The notes under the pieces: generated by a model | Database searches by the model: none | What the model saw: the letters and a program-made list of their open reading frames with translations, nothing else | What the model was told of the DNA's origin: nothing | Made by a program: the position numbers and the translations under genes | Shown here: positions 32,933-41,586 of the stretch, in pieces | Layout: each line of letters begins with the position of its first letter | Numbering within the stretch: position 1 is the stretch's first letter | Assembly (NCBI GenBank): GCA_910575725.1 | Contig: CAJTFE010000004.1 | Span: forward strand, 62,001 to 126,000 | Origin: Clostridia bacterium | GTDB taxonomy: Bacteria > Bacillota > Clostridia > Lachnospirales > Lachnospiraceae | Direction: 5' to 3' | Length of the DNA stretch: 64,000 nucleotides

Positions 32933-34864
32933 CTATTTGATTTCATAAAACTTCATCTTTCTCCAAAGGGTAGAACGATCCATTCCCAGAAGCCCGGCAG
33001 CCGCCCCTTTTCTGCCTCCTGTTTTCTGCAGCGCCTCTAGGATGCTGTCACGCTCCGAAATCTCATCCTCTTCCGCTTCTGACTCTCTTTTCCCCGACAG
33101 GGCGTTTCCATAGAAGCCGCTGCGGGATGAAAAAACATCCGCCGGGTAAAGCGCCGTTTCCATCAGCCGCTCGTCTATCTGCTTCTCCTCGCAGGTGACC
33201 GCCACTCTCTCCGCAATATTGCGCAGCTCCCGGACATTTCCCGTATAATTGTAATGAATCAGCAGTTCCCTCGCCTTGGCTGTACAGCCTGAAATATCTT
33301 TGCCGAAGCGGTTATTGTATTCCTTCAGGAATTCATAAAACAAAGGCAGGATATCCTCCTTGCGCTCCCGAAGAGGCGGTATATAAATCTCCAGAACGTC
33401 AATGCGATATAACAGATCCTGCCTGAACTCCTTATCCTGCACCATCTGCCTCAGATTCTTGTTTGTAGCTGCGATAATTCTCGCATCCACATCTATGACC
33501 TTATCGTCTCCAATCCGCCGCACCTGCCGCTCCTGCAGGACGCGCAGCAGTTTTCCCTGGAAATTAATGGGTATCTCCGATATTTCGTCCAGAAAAAGAG
33601 TCCCTCTGTGAGCCTGTTCAAAGAAGCCCACCTTGCCGCCCCGGCGGCTTCCCGTAAAAGCCCCGTCCACATAACCGAAAAGCTCGCTTTCCAGCAGATT
33701 CTCCGGAAGCGCCGCACAGTTTACCGCCACAAAGGGGCCGTTACGCCGTTCACTTGCATTGTGAATGCTTTGGGCTATCACCTCTTTTCCGGTTCCGGTC
33801 TCCCCCACAATCAGAATGTTAGAATCCACTCTGGCATATTTGCCGGCAATGGCAACCGTCTTTTCCATCAAGTCACTTTTTCGTATGGCAGCGGAAAAGG
33901 TATAGTTTGCCACCAGTCCTTTTTCGGACAGCTTCTTTCGTATCTGGGACTCGATCTGCTGGATCTTTTTCACTGTCTGGCAGGTAATCACCACCCCGGC
34001 AGGCTTTTGTCCCACCATAACCGGCACATAATCAACGGAAAGGGTATTATTCCGGATATCCTGCAGTTCATTGTATCTTGGGTTTCCGGATGCGATAACC
34101 TCCTGGCAGATTGGGGCAAAAAAAGGATATACCTTTTCAATCCGTTTTCCGTGGACCGAATCGTTGCCTGTCAGAATCATCTGCAGAATCTTCTTATTGG
34201 CAAGCCGCACCTCTCCCTTGTTATCCACGTAGACAATACCTTCCTTGGAAGACTGGGTGATTGTTTCGTAGGTGCTTCGCTGCTCCCGCTCCTGGTATAT
34301 GGTCTGTATCATCCGCACTGCCTCGTGCATAATCTGGATAATAGCCTCTTCACCAGTCTCAATGGTAACCGCATTCACCGACTGGGACGCCGCGGCTGAT
34401 GTTACGGAATAGCCTCCGATAATTGTACGGTATCCTTTTTCCACACATTCTCTGACTGCCTCTCCCACCTGGTTAAAGTCGGATACCTCCTGAATCATCA
34501 CATCCATTCCCGACAAGAAGCTGAGCACGCCCTCGTCGTGATTGTAGCTGGAAGATACAATCACTGCTGTTTTTTCCGGGCCGAACCGCTCCTTTGCCAG
34601 AATCAGTGCCCTCATAACATCGTATCCGGTAATCGGAATCTCCAATACCGGCACAAAGGGCTCTCTTTTCAATAGAAGCGTCGCTGTATGTCCCCTGCCG
34701 ATGATCAAATCATAAGTCTCATTCCAAAGCATTTTTTCTATTTCCTCAGCCTGAATCACCCGGATATCCATATGAATATCCCGGCGTTCAAAATGCTTTG
34801 AATAGATTCTCTTTGCCGTCTCCTCAAGCTTCGGATACGGAACTACCAGTAAGACCTTCAACAT
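32933..34864 (-). CDS. PrpR-type sigma-54-dependent transcriptional activator
   Basis: 643 residues. A PrpR N-terminal sensor domain (about 1-180) is followed by a PAS domain (about 195-300) and a sigma-54 AAA+ domain (about 325-560) with Walker A GETGTGKEV, ELFGYVDGAFTGS and GTLFLDEIS. It ends in a Fis-type HTH (GRKGAAAGLLGMDRSTLWRKM). The sigma-54 contact loop reads GAFTGS rather than GAFTGA. It is embedded in the cluster and should activate the two -24/-12 promoters at 36291 and 30794 in response to a pathway compound. Confidence 0.92.
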   Translation of the reverse strand: MLKVLLVVPYPKLEETAKRIYSKHFERRDIHMDIRVIQAEEIEKMLWNETYDLIIGRGHTATLLLKREPFVPVLEIPITGYDVMRALILAKERFGPEKTAVIVSSSYNHDEGVLSFLSGMDVMIQEVSDFNQVGEAVRECVEKGYRTIIGGYSVTSAAASQSVNAVTIETGEEAIIQIMHEAVRMIQTIYQEREQRSTYETITQSSKEGIVYVDNKGEVRLANKKILQMILTGNDSVHGKRIEKVYPFFAPICQEVIASGNPRYNELQDIRNNTLSVDYVPVMVGQKPAGVVITCQTVKKIQQIESQIRKKLSEKGLVANYTFSAAIRKSDLMEKTVAIAGKYARVDSNILIVGETGTGKEVIAQSIHNASERRNGPFVAVNCAALPENLLESELFGYVDGAFTGSRRGGKVGFFEQAHRGTLFLDEISEIPINFQGKLLRVLQERQVRRIGDDKVIDVDARIIAATNKNLRQMVQDKEFRQDLLYRIDVLEIYIPPLRERKEDILPLFYEFLKEYNNRFGKDISGCTAKARELLIHYNYTGNVRELRNIAERVAVTCEEKQIDERLMETALYPADVFSSRSGFYGNALSGKRESEAEEDEISERDSILEALQKTGGRKGAAAGLLGMDRSTLWRKMKFYEIK

Positions 34865-34884
34865 AAGCTTCTTCCTCTTCTCTT

Positions 34885-36252
34885 TTAAAGTTCCAGGCCC
34901 TGTTTGTAATATTCATAAGCCGCCAGCCCGGAAAGATCCACGTCCTCCAGTGTGACCGCTTCCCCCTTCTTCACATCCCTAAGCAGCTCTGCTCCGTTCA
35001 GGAGATAGAACGGGGCCGCCTTATCCGCATATTCCCTCTTAAGAAGCTCCGGCACCAGACCGTCAATGGAATGATGGTGCCCCGAGACAGTAAGTACGGT
35101 TCCTTTGGAAATATCCCTCTGGGCCACTCCTGCCAGAATGCTCACCTGACGGCATTCGGGATGTGTTCCGATTCCCATAAAATCACCCAGCAGAATGGAA
35201 ACCGGCGTCTCCAATCCCATATAATGATAAGGATAATAAATGCAGGCGTATTTTCCGCTGCGGCTCATAACATGCCCTTTACTCTTTAATATATCCCACA
35301 TTTTTTCATTTTCACATTTAATAATAATGAATTCTCCGCCGCAGAAGCTTGCTTCACCCTTCTCCCGCAGATTGTAGAATACATCTACAACTCCGGTTTC
35401 CTTTAAGATACCGCCGTCCTCTTCCGGAATAAAAATATCGGCAAGCTCGCTGGTCTTTGCAACCGGATAGCTTAAGAAGGGAGAAGCCGGAACAAGGCCT
35501 GTTACATTGGATACCAAGTTCATTTCACAAAGATCTGCGGAAATAACCTCCGCATAATCTTTAAGAAGCCCGGCCCTTCTTTCCAGAGTTTCCCGGCCCT
35601 CATACTGCCAGCACTCCAGCATTTCGGGCATTTCCTTTTCCTCTTTGCTTCCGTCCGTATAAGTCAGTCTGCCGGTTTCCCTGTCCCAGACAAAGTCATA
35701 CTCACTGGATTTGCCTGCGGCAACGATTTCCAATCCCAAGATCTTTCCCCAGGAATACAGATCCAGAAGATTTCTGGGCTGATCCCCGTTTACGAGTGCA
35801 TAGACGGCTCCGTTTTCCGCCGCCGTCCGGTTCAGAAACGCACCGCATACGCTGTCGGTTTCTTTGGAAACCATATATACATTGATCCCCCTCTTTAGAG
35901 CCATCAGCGCAGCGTCAGAGCTTACCGCCGTATTCCCGGTGCATTCAACCAGGGCTGTAATTCCGCATTCCATAACGAGACGGTAATCACTGACGATCAG
36001 AATTGCCCTGTCGTCCGTTTTTGCAATCGCTTCCCGGTTCTCGCAATAGACAATTTTCTCTTCATTATATCCGATTTCCTTCAGCACTGCCAGACACTCT
36101 TCGGGATGCCGGGAACAGATAACCCTAAGCTCCATTCGTTCCACCTTCGGAATCTGCGCCAATAATGTATAACCGTATCCCCGGGTGGCTCCAATGATTC
36201 CAACCTTTGATTTTTTTCCGGATTTGTCATTCATCAAATTTGTATAATCCAT
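34885..36252 (-). CDS. COG4091-type predicted oxidoreductase with SAF domain
   Basis: 455 residues. An N-terminal nucleotide-binding fold (VGIIGATRGYGYTLLAQI), an ALVECTGNTAVSSDAALMAL segment like homoserine dehydrogenases, and a C-terminal SAF-like domain (about 375-450, KGTVLTVSGHHH, DVKKGEAVTLEDV). COG4091 proteins are called predicted homoserine dehydrogenases, but here the gene is first in an acid-sugar operon, so it probably oxidises the tetronate before OtnK and OtnC act (inference). The start at 36252 follows AGGAGG; the upstream part of the open frame holds the promoter. Confidence 0.75.
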   Translation of the reverse strand: MDYTNLMNDKSGKKSKVGIIGATRGYGYTLLAQIPKVERMELRVICSRHPEECLAVLKEIGYNEEKIVYCENREAIAKTDDRAILIVSDYRLVMECGITALVECTGNTAVSSDAALMALKRGINVYMVSKETDSVCGAFLNRTAAENGAVYALVNGDQPRNLLDLYSWGKILGLEIVAAGKSSEYDFVWDRETGRLTYTDGSKEEKEMPEMLECWQYEGRETLERRAGLLKDYAEVISADLCEMNLVSNVTGLVPASPFLSYPVAKTSELADIFIPEEDGGILKETGVVDVFYNLREKGEASFCGGEFIIIKCENEKMWDILKSKGHVMSRSGKYACIYYPYHYMGLETPVSILLGDFMGIGTHPECRQVSILAGVAQRDISKGTVLTVSGHHHSIDGLVPELLKREYADKAAPFYLLNGAELLRDVKKGEAVTLEDVDLSGLAAYEYYKQGLEL

Positions 36253-36290
36253 ACAACAATCCTCCTTTTTCTTTTCTGCTACACATATGT

Positions 36291-36307
36291 AGCAAAAACC
36301 ATGCCAA
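36291..36307 (-). promoter_or_regulatory. Sigma-54 promoter of the acid-sugar operon
   Basis: The minus strand reads TTGGCATGGTTTTTGCT, one mismatch to the 17-base -24/-12 consensus. It lies about 40 bases before the start of the COG4091 gene. Confidence 0.8.
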
Positions 36308-36399
36308 CTTTTCCATGCCTCCCGTGTCTTTTGTAAAAAATCCTTTTTCTTGCCGCACCGGCAGTTTCCTGCCCTGCAAATGATAAAGACAGCTCCTCC

Positions 36400-36428
36400 A
36401 TATGTTGCATCCGCTTTTTGCAACATAT
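36400..36428. promoter_or_regulatory. Palindromic activator site upstream of the sigma-54 promoter
   Basis: Perfect ten-base arms ATATGTTGCA and TGCAACATAT nine bases apart, about 100 bases upstream of the -24/-12 element, a usual distance for a sigma-54 activator. A further TGTTGTAAAACA half-site follows at about 36431-36441. Confidence 0.7.
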
Positions 36429-36463
36429 ATGTTTTACAACACTTGCTGCATCATTTCCCCTGC

Positions 36464-36515
36464 CTAGTAGTCCGTATCGGAAATATGCACAAGGATTTCC
36501 GGTACGGACTACTAG
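36464..36515. repeat. Inverted repeat between the operons
   Basis: Arms of about 21 bases (36464-36484 and 36495-36515) with CTAGTAGTCCGTA at the outer end. Neither side has a T tract. Purpose unclear. Confidence 0.5.
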
Positions 36516-36533
36516 TGCGTTACCCCGTCAAAC

Positions 36534-36576
36534 ACTTGGCCGGAAGCCAGGATAATACTCCGGCTTCCGGCCAAGT
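36534..36576. terminator. Strong hairpin after the channel gene
   Basis: Perfect 15-base arms ACTTGGCCGGAAGCC and GGCTTCCGGCCAAGT around 13 bases. T-rich sequence follows only on the plus strand; on the minus strand it could still end the channel transcript. Confidence 0.5.
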
Positions 36577-36621
36577 ATTCGGTTTCTTTTCCCCTATACC
36601 ATTTACAGGCAAAAATCCCGC

Positions 36622-38199
36622 TTATTCAAGCTCGGAAGAAATATTCCTCATCAGCTCCCAGGCCGCATCCCTTTCCCCCTTCTGCTCCGGCGTCAGTTCT
36701 TCATACGGCTGCAGCATGGGATGCTGTCTTGCTATATCGTCCCGGACAGGGCCGTAGCTCCAATTGTAAAAGGTATAAAAACGCCGCCCCCTCATATGAT
36801 CCAGCTTGCGGTACATTTCTCTTGCAGCCTCATCTTCCCTTGTCTTGCAGTACCTGTCGTAAGCCTTTCTTACCACAGATGCCGTAAGCTCGGTAATGCT
36901 TTCGTCATTCAGAAGAATCCTTGTCTTTGTCAGAAGGTGATCTGCCGCTACAATCTTGGACTGCCGATGCAGATCATCCAGCTCCTCCCAAGTGCGTGTG
37001 GGATAGGAAACCGACTTGCGGAAAATCTCATTGATCATAATAGCCGCTTTATTCAGCTCTGTGCGTATAATCTGCTGCGATGTATAAATATCCTCATTTG
37101 TCCCAAAGCAGGAGATTCCCGGCACTCTCCAGCTGCTGCGCAGGTCAATGCGCCCAAAAACTCGGTAAAACTTATTCAAGGTCCAAAAAATCCCCCATCC
37201 CGTCTGTTCGTCATCCTCACAGATAATAATACGGTCCGCCTGCTCCAGAACAGAATGGTTCTCCTCCCAGCCCTCCTCATGGAAAATGAGGCAGTCCCCC
37301 GTCCCCGGCTCGCGATTTAGGGAAAACACCTCCCCCAGCCGGTAATGAACGGCAAGAAATTCCCTTGCATCCCCAAAAATATGATACGTCACATGCTGAT
37401 CCACAGAAATAATATTCGTCAAAATAGCCCGTTCCAAAATGCTGCTCCCATAGCTTCCAAACCCAATCAGCACAATCGTATTTTCATGGCTGCACAAAGG
37501 CTTGGAACGCCAATACTGCCTTGCACAGCATTCATAGCTGTGAAAAAAATGAATATTCCCAGAAAGCTTATCCTGCCCGTTGGTCGTCCTGGCATACACC
37601 TCCACCGGTAATTCATGGAGATTGCCCGCTCTCCTGTTAACGCCGATATCATTCTCCCTCATCAGAAAAACCTTACAGGCCGTACCGACATTTTTCTTTT
37701 TCTCCACAATCTTAGCCGGCGGCGCACTTAGGCAAACACAGGGATAATCCGGCATTTCACTCTGACCGCTCCTTTTCTCTCCATAGATAATCAGCGCATT
37801 CGGATCTTCTTTAGAGATATTGGCCGCAAGCGCCCTGGACTCCACCCCGCAATCTGCAAAATAATACCAGTTCTTATGCCGCTGCAGGCCAAGCATAAGA
37901 AAAGGCAGCCCTTCACTGGCAGCAAAGGAAACCACAGCCCCCAGCATTGTCACCATAATTCCAGCCGACAAAAGCAAAAAAATCATTCCCACTATATGCC
38001 CCAGGGGCGTTACCGGCACCAGATCGCCATATCCCACCGTAGTCAGAGTCACCAGCGAATACCAGAAAGCATCCCCAAAAGTCCGAATCACCGCATCACT
38101 ATCCCCAGCCTCCGAACAATAAAGAACCACAAGCAGACAGACATAAACCAAAACCACCCCTGCCACAAAACACAGATAAATCTTCCTTCTCGCCCTCAT
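36622..38199 (-). CDS. Two-helix potassium-channel-like protein with TrkA-like region and RyR-like domain
   Basis: 525 residues from the ATG at 38199 (preceded by GGAAGGTGG; in-frame ATGs up to 102 bases upstream lack a good site). Helix 1, a pore loop with selectivity filter TTVGYGDL (about residue 53) and helix 2 form an ion-channel module. A long cytoplasmic part has a Rossmann-like strand TIVLIGFGSYGSSIL, like TrkA domains. The last 60 residues (YNWSYGPVRDD, HPMLQPYEELTPEQK) match the RyR repeat of ryanodine receptors. K+ flux gated by a nucleotide-like ligand is a reasonable inference. Confidence 0.8.
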   Translation of the reverse strand: MRARRKIYLCFVAGVVLVYVCLLVVLYCSEAGDSDAVIRTFGDAFWYSLVTLTTVGYGDLVPVTPLGHIVGMIFLLLSAGIMVTMLGAVVSFAASEGLPFLMLGLQRHKNWYYFADCGVESRALAANISKEDPNALIIYGEKRSGQSEMPDYPCVCLSAPPAKIVEKKKNVGTACKVFLMRENDIGVNRRAGNLHELPVEVYARTTNGQDKLSGNIHFFHSYECCARQYWRSKPLCSHENTIVLIGFGSYGSSILERAILTNIISVDQHVTYHIFGDAREFLAVHYRLGEVFSLNREPGTGDCLIFHEEGWEENHSVLEQADRIIICEDDEQTGWGIFWTLNKFYRVFGRIDLRSSWRVPGISCFGTNEDIYTSQQIIRTELNKAAIMINEIFRKSVSYPTRTWEELDDLHRQSKIVAADHLLTKTRILLNDESITELTASVVRKAYDRYCKTREDEAAREMYRKLDHMRGRRFYTFYNWSYGPVRDDIARQHPMLQPYEELTPEQKGERDAAWELMRNISSELE

Positions 38200-38289
38200 A
38201 CGCCATCCACCTTCCATCCCATTTACACACTTCCCCTCCATTATAATTTCTTTCGCCAAATTTTCCAAGCAGGAAAACGCCAAATCACC

Positions 38290-38316
38290 GTTACCGGGCA
38301 CGCAGTGAACAGTAAC
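38290..38316. repeat. Element P, best-preserved copy
   Basis: GTTACCG and CAGTAAC arms around GGCACGCAGTGAA, in the divergent gap between the channel gene and cotH. Confidence 0.65.
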
Positions 38317-38432
38317 ACCAAAATTTTCGCAAAAAAGGAGAGAATATTGAAAAGACTGGAACCTTATGGTAATATATCCCTAGTTAATAATACAGATAAA
38401 AAGCGAATTCCGCTTAACTCACGGAGACAAAA

Positions 38433-40283
38433 ATGAAGCGTATCTATTCCCTCTTTATAGGAACAGCGAGCATTCTCTTACTGATATCCTACGCCTATAT
38501 ATCCGAATTCGTAATCCAGCATCCGTCAGAAACAGAAACCATGACAGACGCCTCCGCCAATTCTTTGGAAGACGCCTTCTGCCTGGTCTGCCAGGGAAAG
38601 CAGATCCATCCATGGGAGCAGGACGGAACCGCCTACTTCTTTCTGCCTTCTTATTTTAATTGGGAAAATGCATCCTGGGAGGCTTCCAGGGGAACACTTG
38701 AGATAGACGGGAAAACCGTCGATTTCTTTGCCCCCGTCTCTTTTGAACTGGATAAAGAATATGACTACTGCTTTTCCTCCATACACACCAAATCCGAGGG
38801 AAAGCTTCGCTTTTTAAAGTCTGCCAACATCGGCAGCGTCTTTGTCGAAACGAAAAGCGGAACAATGAATCGGGTAGATCGGGATAAAGAATACAAAGAA
38901 CCTGGCAATATCTTAATTACGGATTCCCAGGGCTCTCCCTTGTACGAGGGGAATCTGACTCACATCAAAAGCCGGGGAAACGCTACCTGGAAAAGCAAAA
39001 AGAAATCCTACGGCATCATGCTCTCCAAGCCTGCAGATCTCTTTTCCATGGGGGAAAGCAAGAGCTGGATTCTGATGAGCAATGTCTTTGACGCTAATAA
39101 GCTTCAGAATAAAATCTCCCTGGAAATGGCGGAAGCCTTCGGATTGAACTATACTTCCGAAAGCACCTGGGTGGATCTCTATCTAAACGGCGAGTACTGG
39201 GGCAACTATCTGCTCTGTGAAAAGATCGAGGTAGATGAAAACCGAGTAGACATCGAAGATCTGGAGGAGGAAACCGCCCTTTTAAACGGCAGCCTAAAAA
39301 ATATCCAGACCTTCAACACCAGAATCCAGCGAGGCAGTCTTGCAGATCAGAACCCGGATAATATTACGGGAGGCTATATTCTGGAGGTGGATCACCATTA
39401 CAGCGGTCCCAGCGGCTTTGTTACCACAAACCTCACTCCTTTTACCCTCCGCGCTCCCCAGTACGCCACTCAGGAGCAGGTAGATTATGCAGCGGATTAC
39501 ATACAAAGACTTGAGGATCTGATTCTTTCCAATGACAATGAACTCTTTGATTATATTGATTTGGACTCTTTTGTTGCCCGGTATCTTCTGGAAGAACTTG
39601 TGTGGAACTATGATTTTGGATACAACAGTATGTATTTTTACAAGTATAAGGATGATCCCCGTCTATACGCCGGGCCTGCCTGGGATTATGACTGCGCTCT
39701 TGGACGCTACACCTTTATGTCCACGAACATTCTTGTTGTTTTTAATCTCAACAATTACAAAGGTACGGGAAATCCCGTCTGGTATCCACAGTTATACGAA
39801 AATGATTTTTTCTATGAAAACATCGTGGACACCTATGAAAAGACAGTCCGTCCCCATGTAAAAAAACTCATTGCGCCGGGAGGGATCATTGATCAGTATG
39901 CCGACAGGATCCGCAGCTCAATTGCCATGGACTCCATCCGCTGGGACTATGTTGAAACCTGGACCGGACACTACGAAGCTTATGAAAACAATGTCCGTTA
40001 TCTGAAATATTTCCTTGCCCGCCGCCTCTGCTTTCTGGACGCAGAGTGGCTGGAGGAGGACAACCACTATGCCCCCGAAAAGGGAAACGGCCAGTGGCAC
40101 ACGGTAACCTTCACCAGCGGCAACGGTTCCAAAACCTTTGTGGTTCCCGACGGCTCTCTGATCCCGGAGCCGCCGGACTATCTCTTAAATGAGGGAGAAT
40201 GGTGGCATAACGAACGGAATTGGGAGGATTTCGGCCTGGAAATTCCCATCTATGAAGATTTCCTCTTTCTCGCATCTGGGTAA
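38433..40283 (+). CDS. CotH kinase-family secreted protein
   Basis: 616 residues. An N-terminal hydrophobic anchor (about 6-22) precedes a CotH domain from about 150 to 520: GNATWKSKKKSYGIMLS, LLCEKIEVDENRVD, GGYILEVDHHY, and AGPAWDYDCALG with the metal-binding Asp residues. Bacillus CotH is a protein kinase of the spore coat; in Clostridia most members are exported and their substrates unknown. The C-terminal 90 residues look like a small InlB-type beta repeat (WHTVTFTSGNGSKTFVV). A terminator follows directly. Confidence 0.85.
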   Translation: MKRIYSLFIGTASILLLISYAYISEFVIQHPSETETMTDASANSLEDAFCLVCQGKQIHPWEQDGTAYFFLPSYFNWENASWEASRGTLEIDGKTVDFFAPVSFELDKEYDYCFSSIHTKSEGKLRFLKSANIGSVFVETKSGTMNRVDRDKEYKEPGNILITDSQGSPLYEGNLTHIKSRGNATWKSKKKSYGIMLSKPADLFSMGESKSWILMSNVFDANKLQNKISLEMAEAFGLNYTSESTWVDLYLNGEYWGNYLLCEKIEVDENRVDIEDLEEETALLNGSLKNIQTFNTRIQRGSLADQNPDNITGGYILEVDHHYSGPSGFVTTNLTPFTLRAPQYATQEQVDYAADYIQRLEDLILSNDNELFDYIDLDSFVARYLLEELVWNYDFGYNSMYFYKYKDDPRLYAGPAWDYDCALGRYTFMSTNILVVFNLNNYKGTGNPVWYPQLYENDFFYENIVDTYEKTVRPHVKKLIAPGGIIDQYADRIRSSIAMDSIRWDYVETWTGHYEAYENNVRYLKYFLARRLCFLDAEWLEEDNHYAPEKGNGQWHTVTFTSGNGSKTFVVPDGSLIPEPPDYLLNEGEWWHNERNWEDFGLEIPIYEDFLFLASG

Positions 40284-40295
40284 TGAGATTCACAG

Positions 40296-40335
40296 AAAAA
40301 GGAGCTGTTGCAAAATAAGACAGCTCCTTTTCTTG
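40296..40335 (+). terminator. Terminator of cotH
   Basis: GGAGCTG/CAGCTCC arms extended by AAAA/TTTT around a 13-base loop, followed by TTTTCTT, 13 bases after the stop. It may also serve the convergent glf gene. Confidence 0.8.
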
Positions 40336-40342
40336 GAATTCT

Positions 40343-41434
40343 TCAGCTCTTCAATTTTTCAAAAACATCTAAGGCTTCCCTTATGACATCGTCCATATCA
40401 TAATACTTATACTGCGCCAGTCTTCCAAGGAAGATCACATTCTCCTCCTTCCGGGCCAGCTCCCGGTATCTCTCAGCCAGCGCCTTCCACTCCTGTGTGG
40501 GATAGGGGTAATAGGGCTCCCCTCCGAAGCAGGGAAATTCTTTTAATATGGTAGTTTTTGGATGCTTCTGGCCTGTCATCTTCTTGAATTCCGTGATCCT
40601 TGTATAATCATAATCGAGGGGATAACGGGTGGAGGTAACCGGCTGATAGGATTCGCAGTCATGGGTTTCAAACTGGAAGCGGATGCTCCGGTACAGCAGC
40701 TCTCCGTAGCAGTTGTCAAAGTAATAATCAATAGGCCCTGTATAAATCAGCTTGTCATAAGCGATATCGCCGATCACTTCCTTATAATCCGTATTTAACA
40801 TGATTTTTATATTGGGGTGATCCAGCATCTTCTGGCACATGGCCGTATAGCCGTATTTCGGATTGCCCTGATACTGATCGGTAAAATACCGGGTATCCCG
40901 GTTCTTCCGGAAGGGTATCCTTGAAATCACCGTCCGGTCCAGCTCTGCCGGGGACACCCCCCACTGCTTTATGGTAAAATATTTGAAAAATTTCTCATAG
41001 ATATCCCGGCCGCCCTGGCTTAAAACCACATCCTCGCTGGTTTTGATCTCATCAATGGGAATCCGCCTGGAGGCGATAAAGTCTTCCATCTCATCCTCCG
41101 ACAGATTCATATTGTACAGACGGTTAATGGTCTCCAGGGAGATAGGCAGAGGAACGAAATTGCCGTCTACATAGGAGAGCACCCGGTGCTGGTAATCGTT
41201 CCATTCTGTAAATCCGCAGATATAGTCAAATACCTCTTTGTCATTGGTGTGAAAGGTATGGGGGCCGTAGTTATGAATCAGAATTCCCTCTTTATCATAG
41301 CTGTCATACACATTGCCGCCGATATGGGAACGCTTTTCTATGATAAGAACCTTTTCATTCATCTGACTGGCGATTCTCTCTGCCATGGTTATCCCAGCAA
41401 GTCCCGCTCCTACTATCACATATGGAAATCTCAT
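40343..41434 (-). CDS. glf: UDP-galactopyranose mutase
   Basis: 363 residues from the ATG at 41434 (a GTG three codons upstream is possible). An FAD-binding start FPYVIVGAGLAGITMAERI, IEKRSHIGGNVYD, the substrate segment GPHTFHTND and a C-terminal LGRLAQYKYYDMDDVI are diagnostic. It interconverts UDP-galactopyranose and UDP-galactofuranose, so the surface glycan probably contains galactofuranose. Confidence 0.96.
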   Translation of the reverse strand: MRFPYVIVGAGLAGITMAERIASQMNEKVLIIEKRSHIGGNVYDSYDKEGILIHNYGPHTFHTNDKEVFDYICGFTEWNDYQHRVLSYVDGNFVPLPISLETINRLYNMNLSEDEMEDFIASRRIPIDEIKTSEDVVLSQGGRDIYEKFFKYFTIKQWGVSPAELDRTVISRIPFRKNRDTRYFTDQYQGNPKYGYTAMCQKMLDHPNIKIMLNTDYKEVIGDIAYDKLIYTGPIDYYFDNCYGELLYRSIRFQFETHDCESYQPVTSTRYPLDYDYTRITEFKKMTGQKHPKTTILKEFPCFGGEPYYPYPTQEWKALAERYRELARKEENVIFLGRLAQYKYYDMDDVIREALDVFEKLKS

Positions 41435-41586
41435 TTGTCTCACTCACTTTCTTGCAATCTTCGGATTTTTTTCAGTATGAATATATCATATTTTCCAGGA
41501 AAATCAAAGAACTATTTCCAGACTTTACATTTTAATTGGGAAATGCTAAGATAAAGACATTATACGCTAAGGAGGTTCGCATTTTT

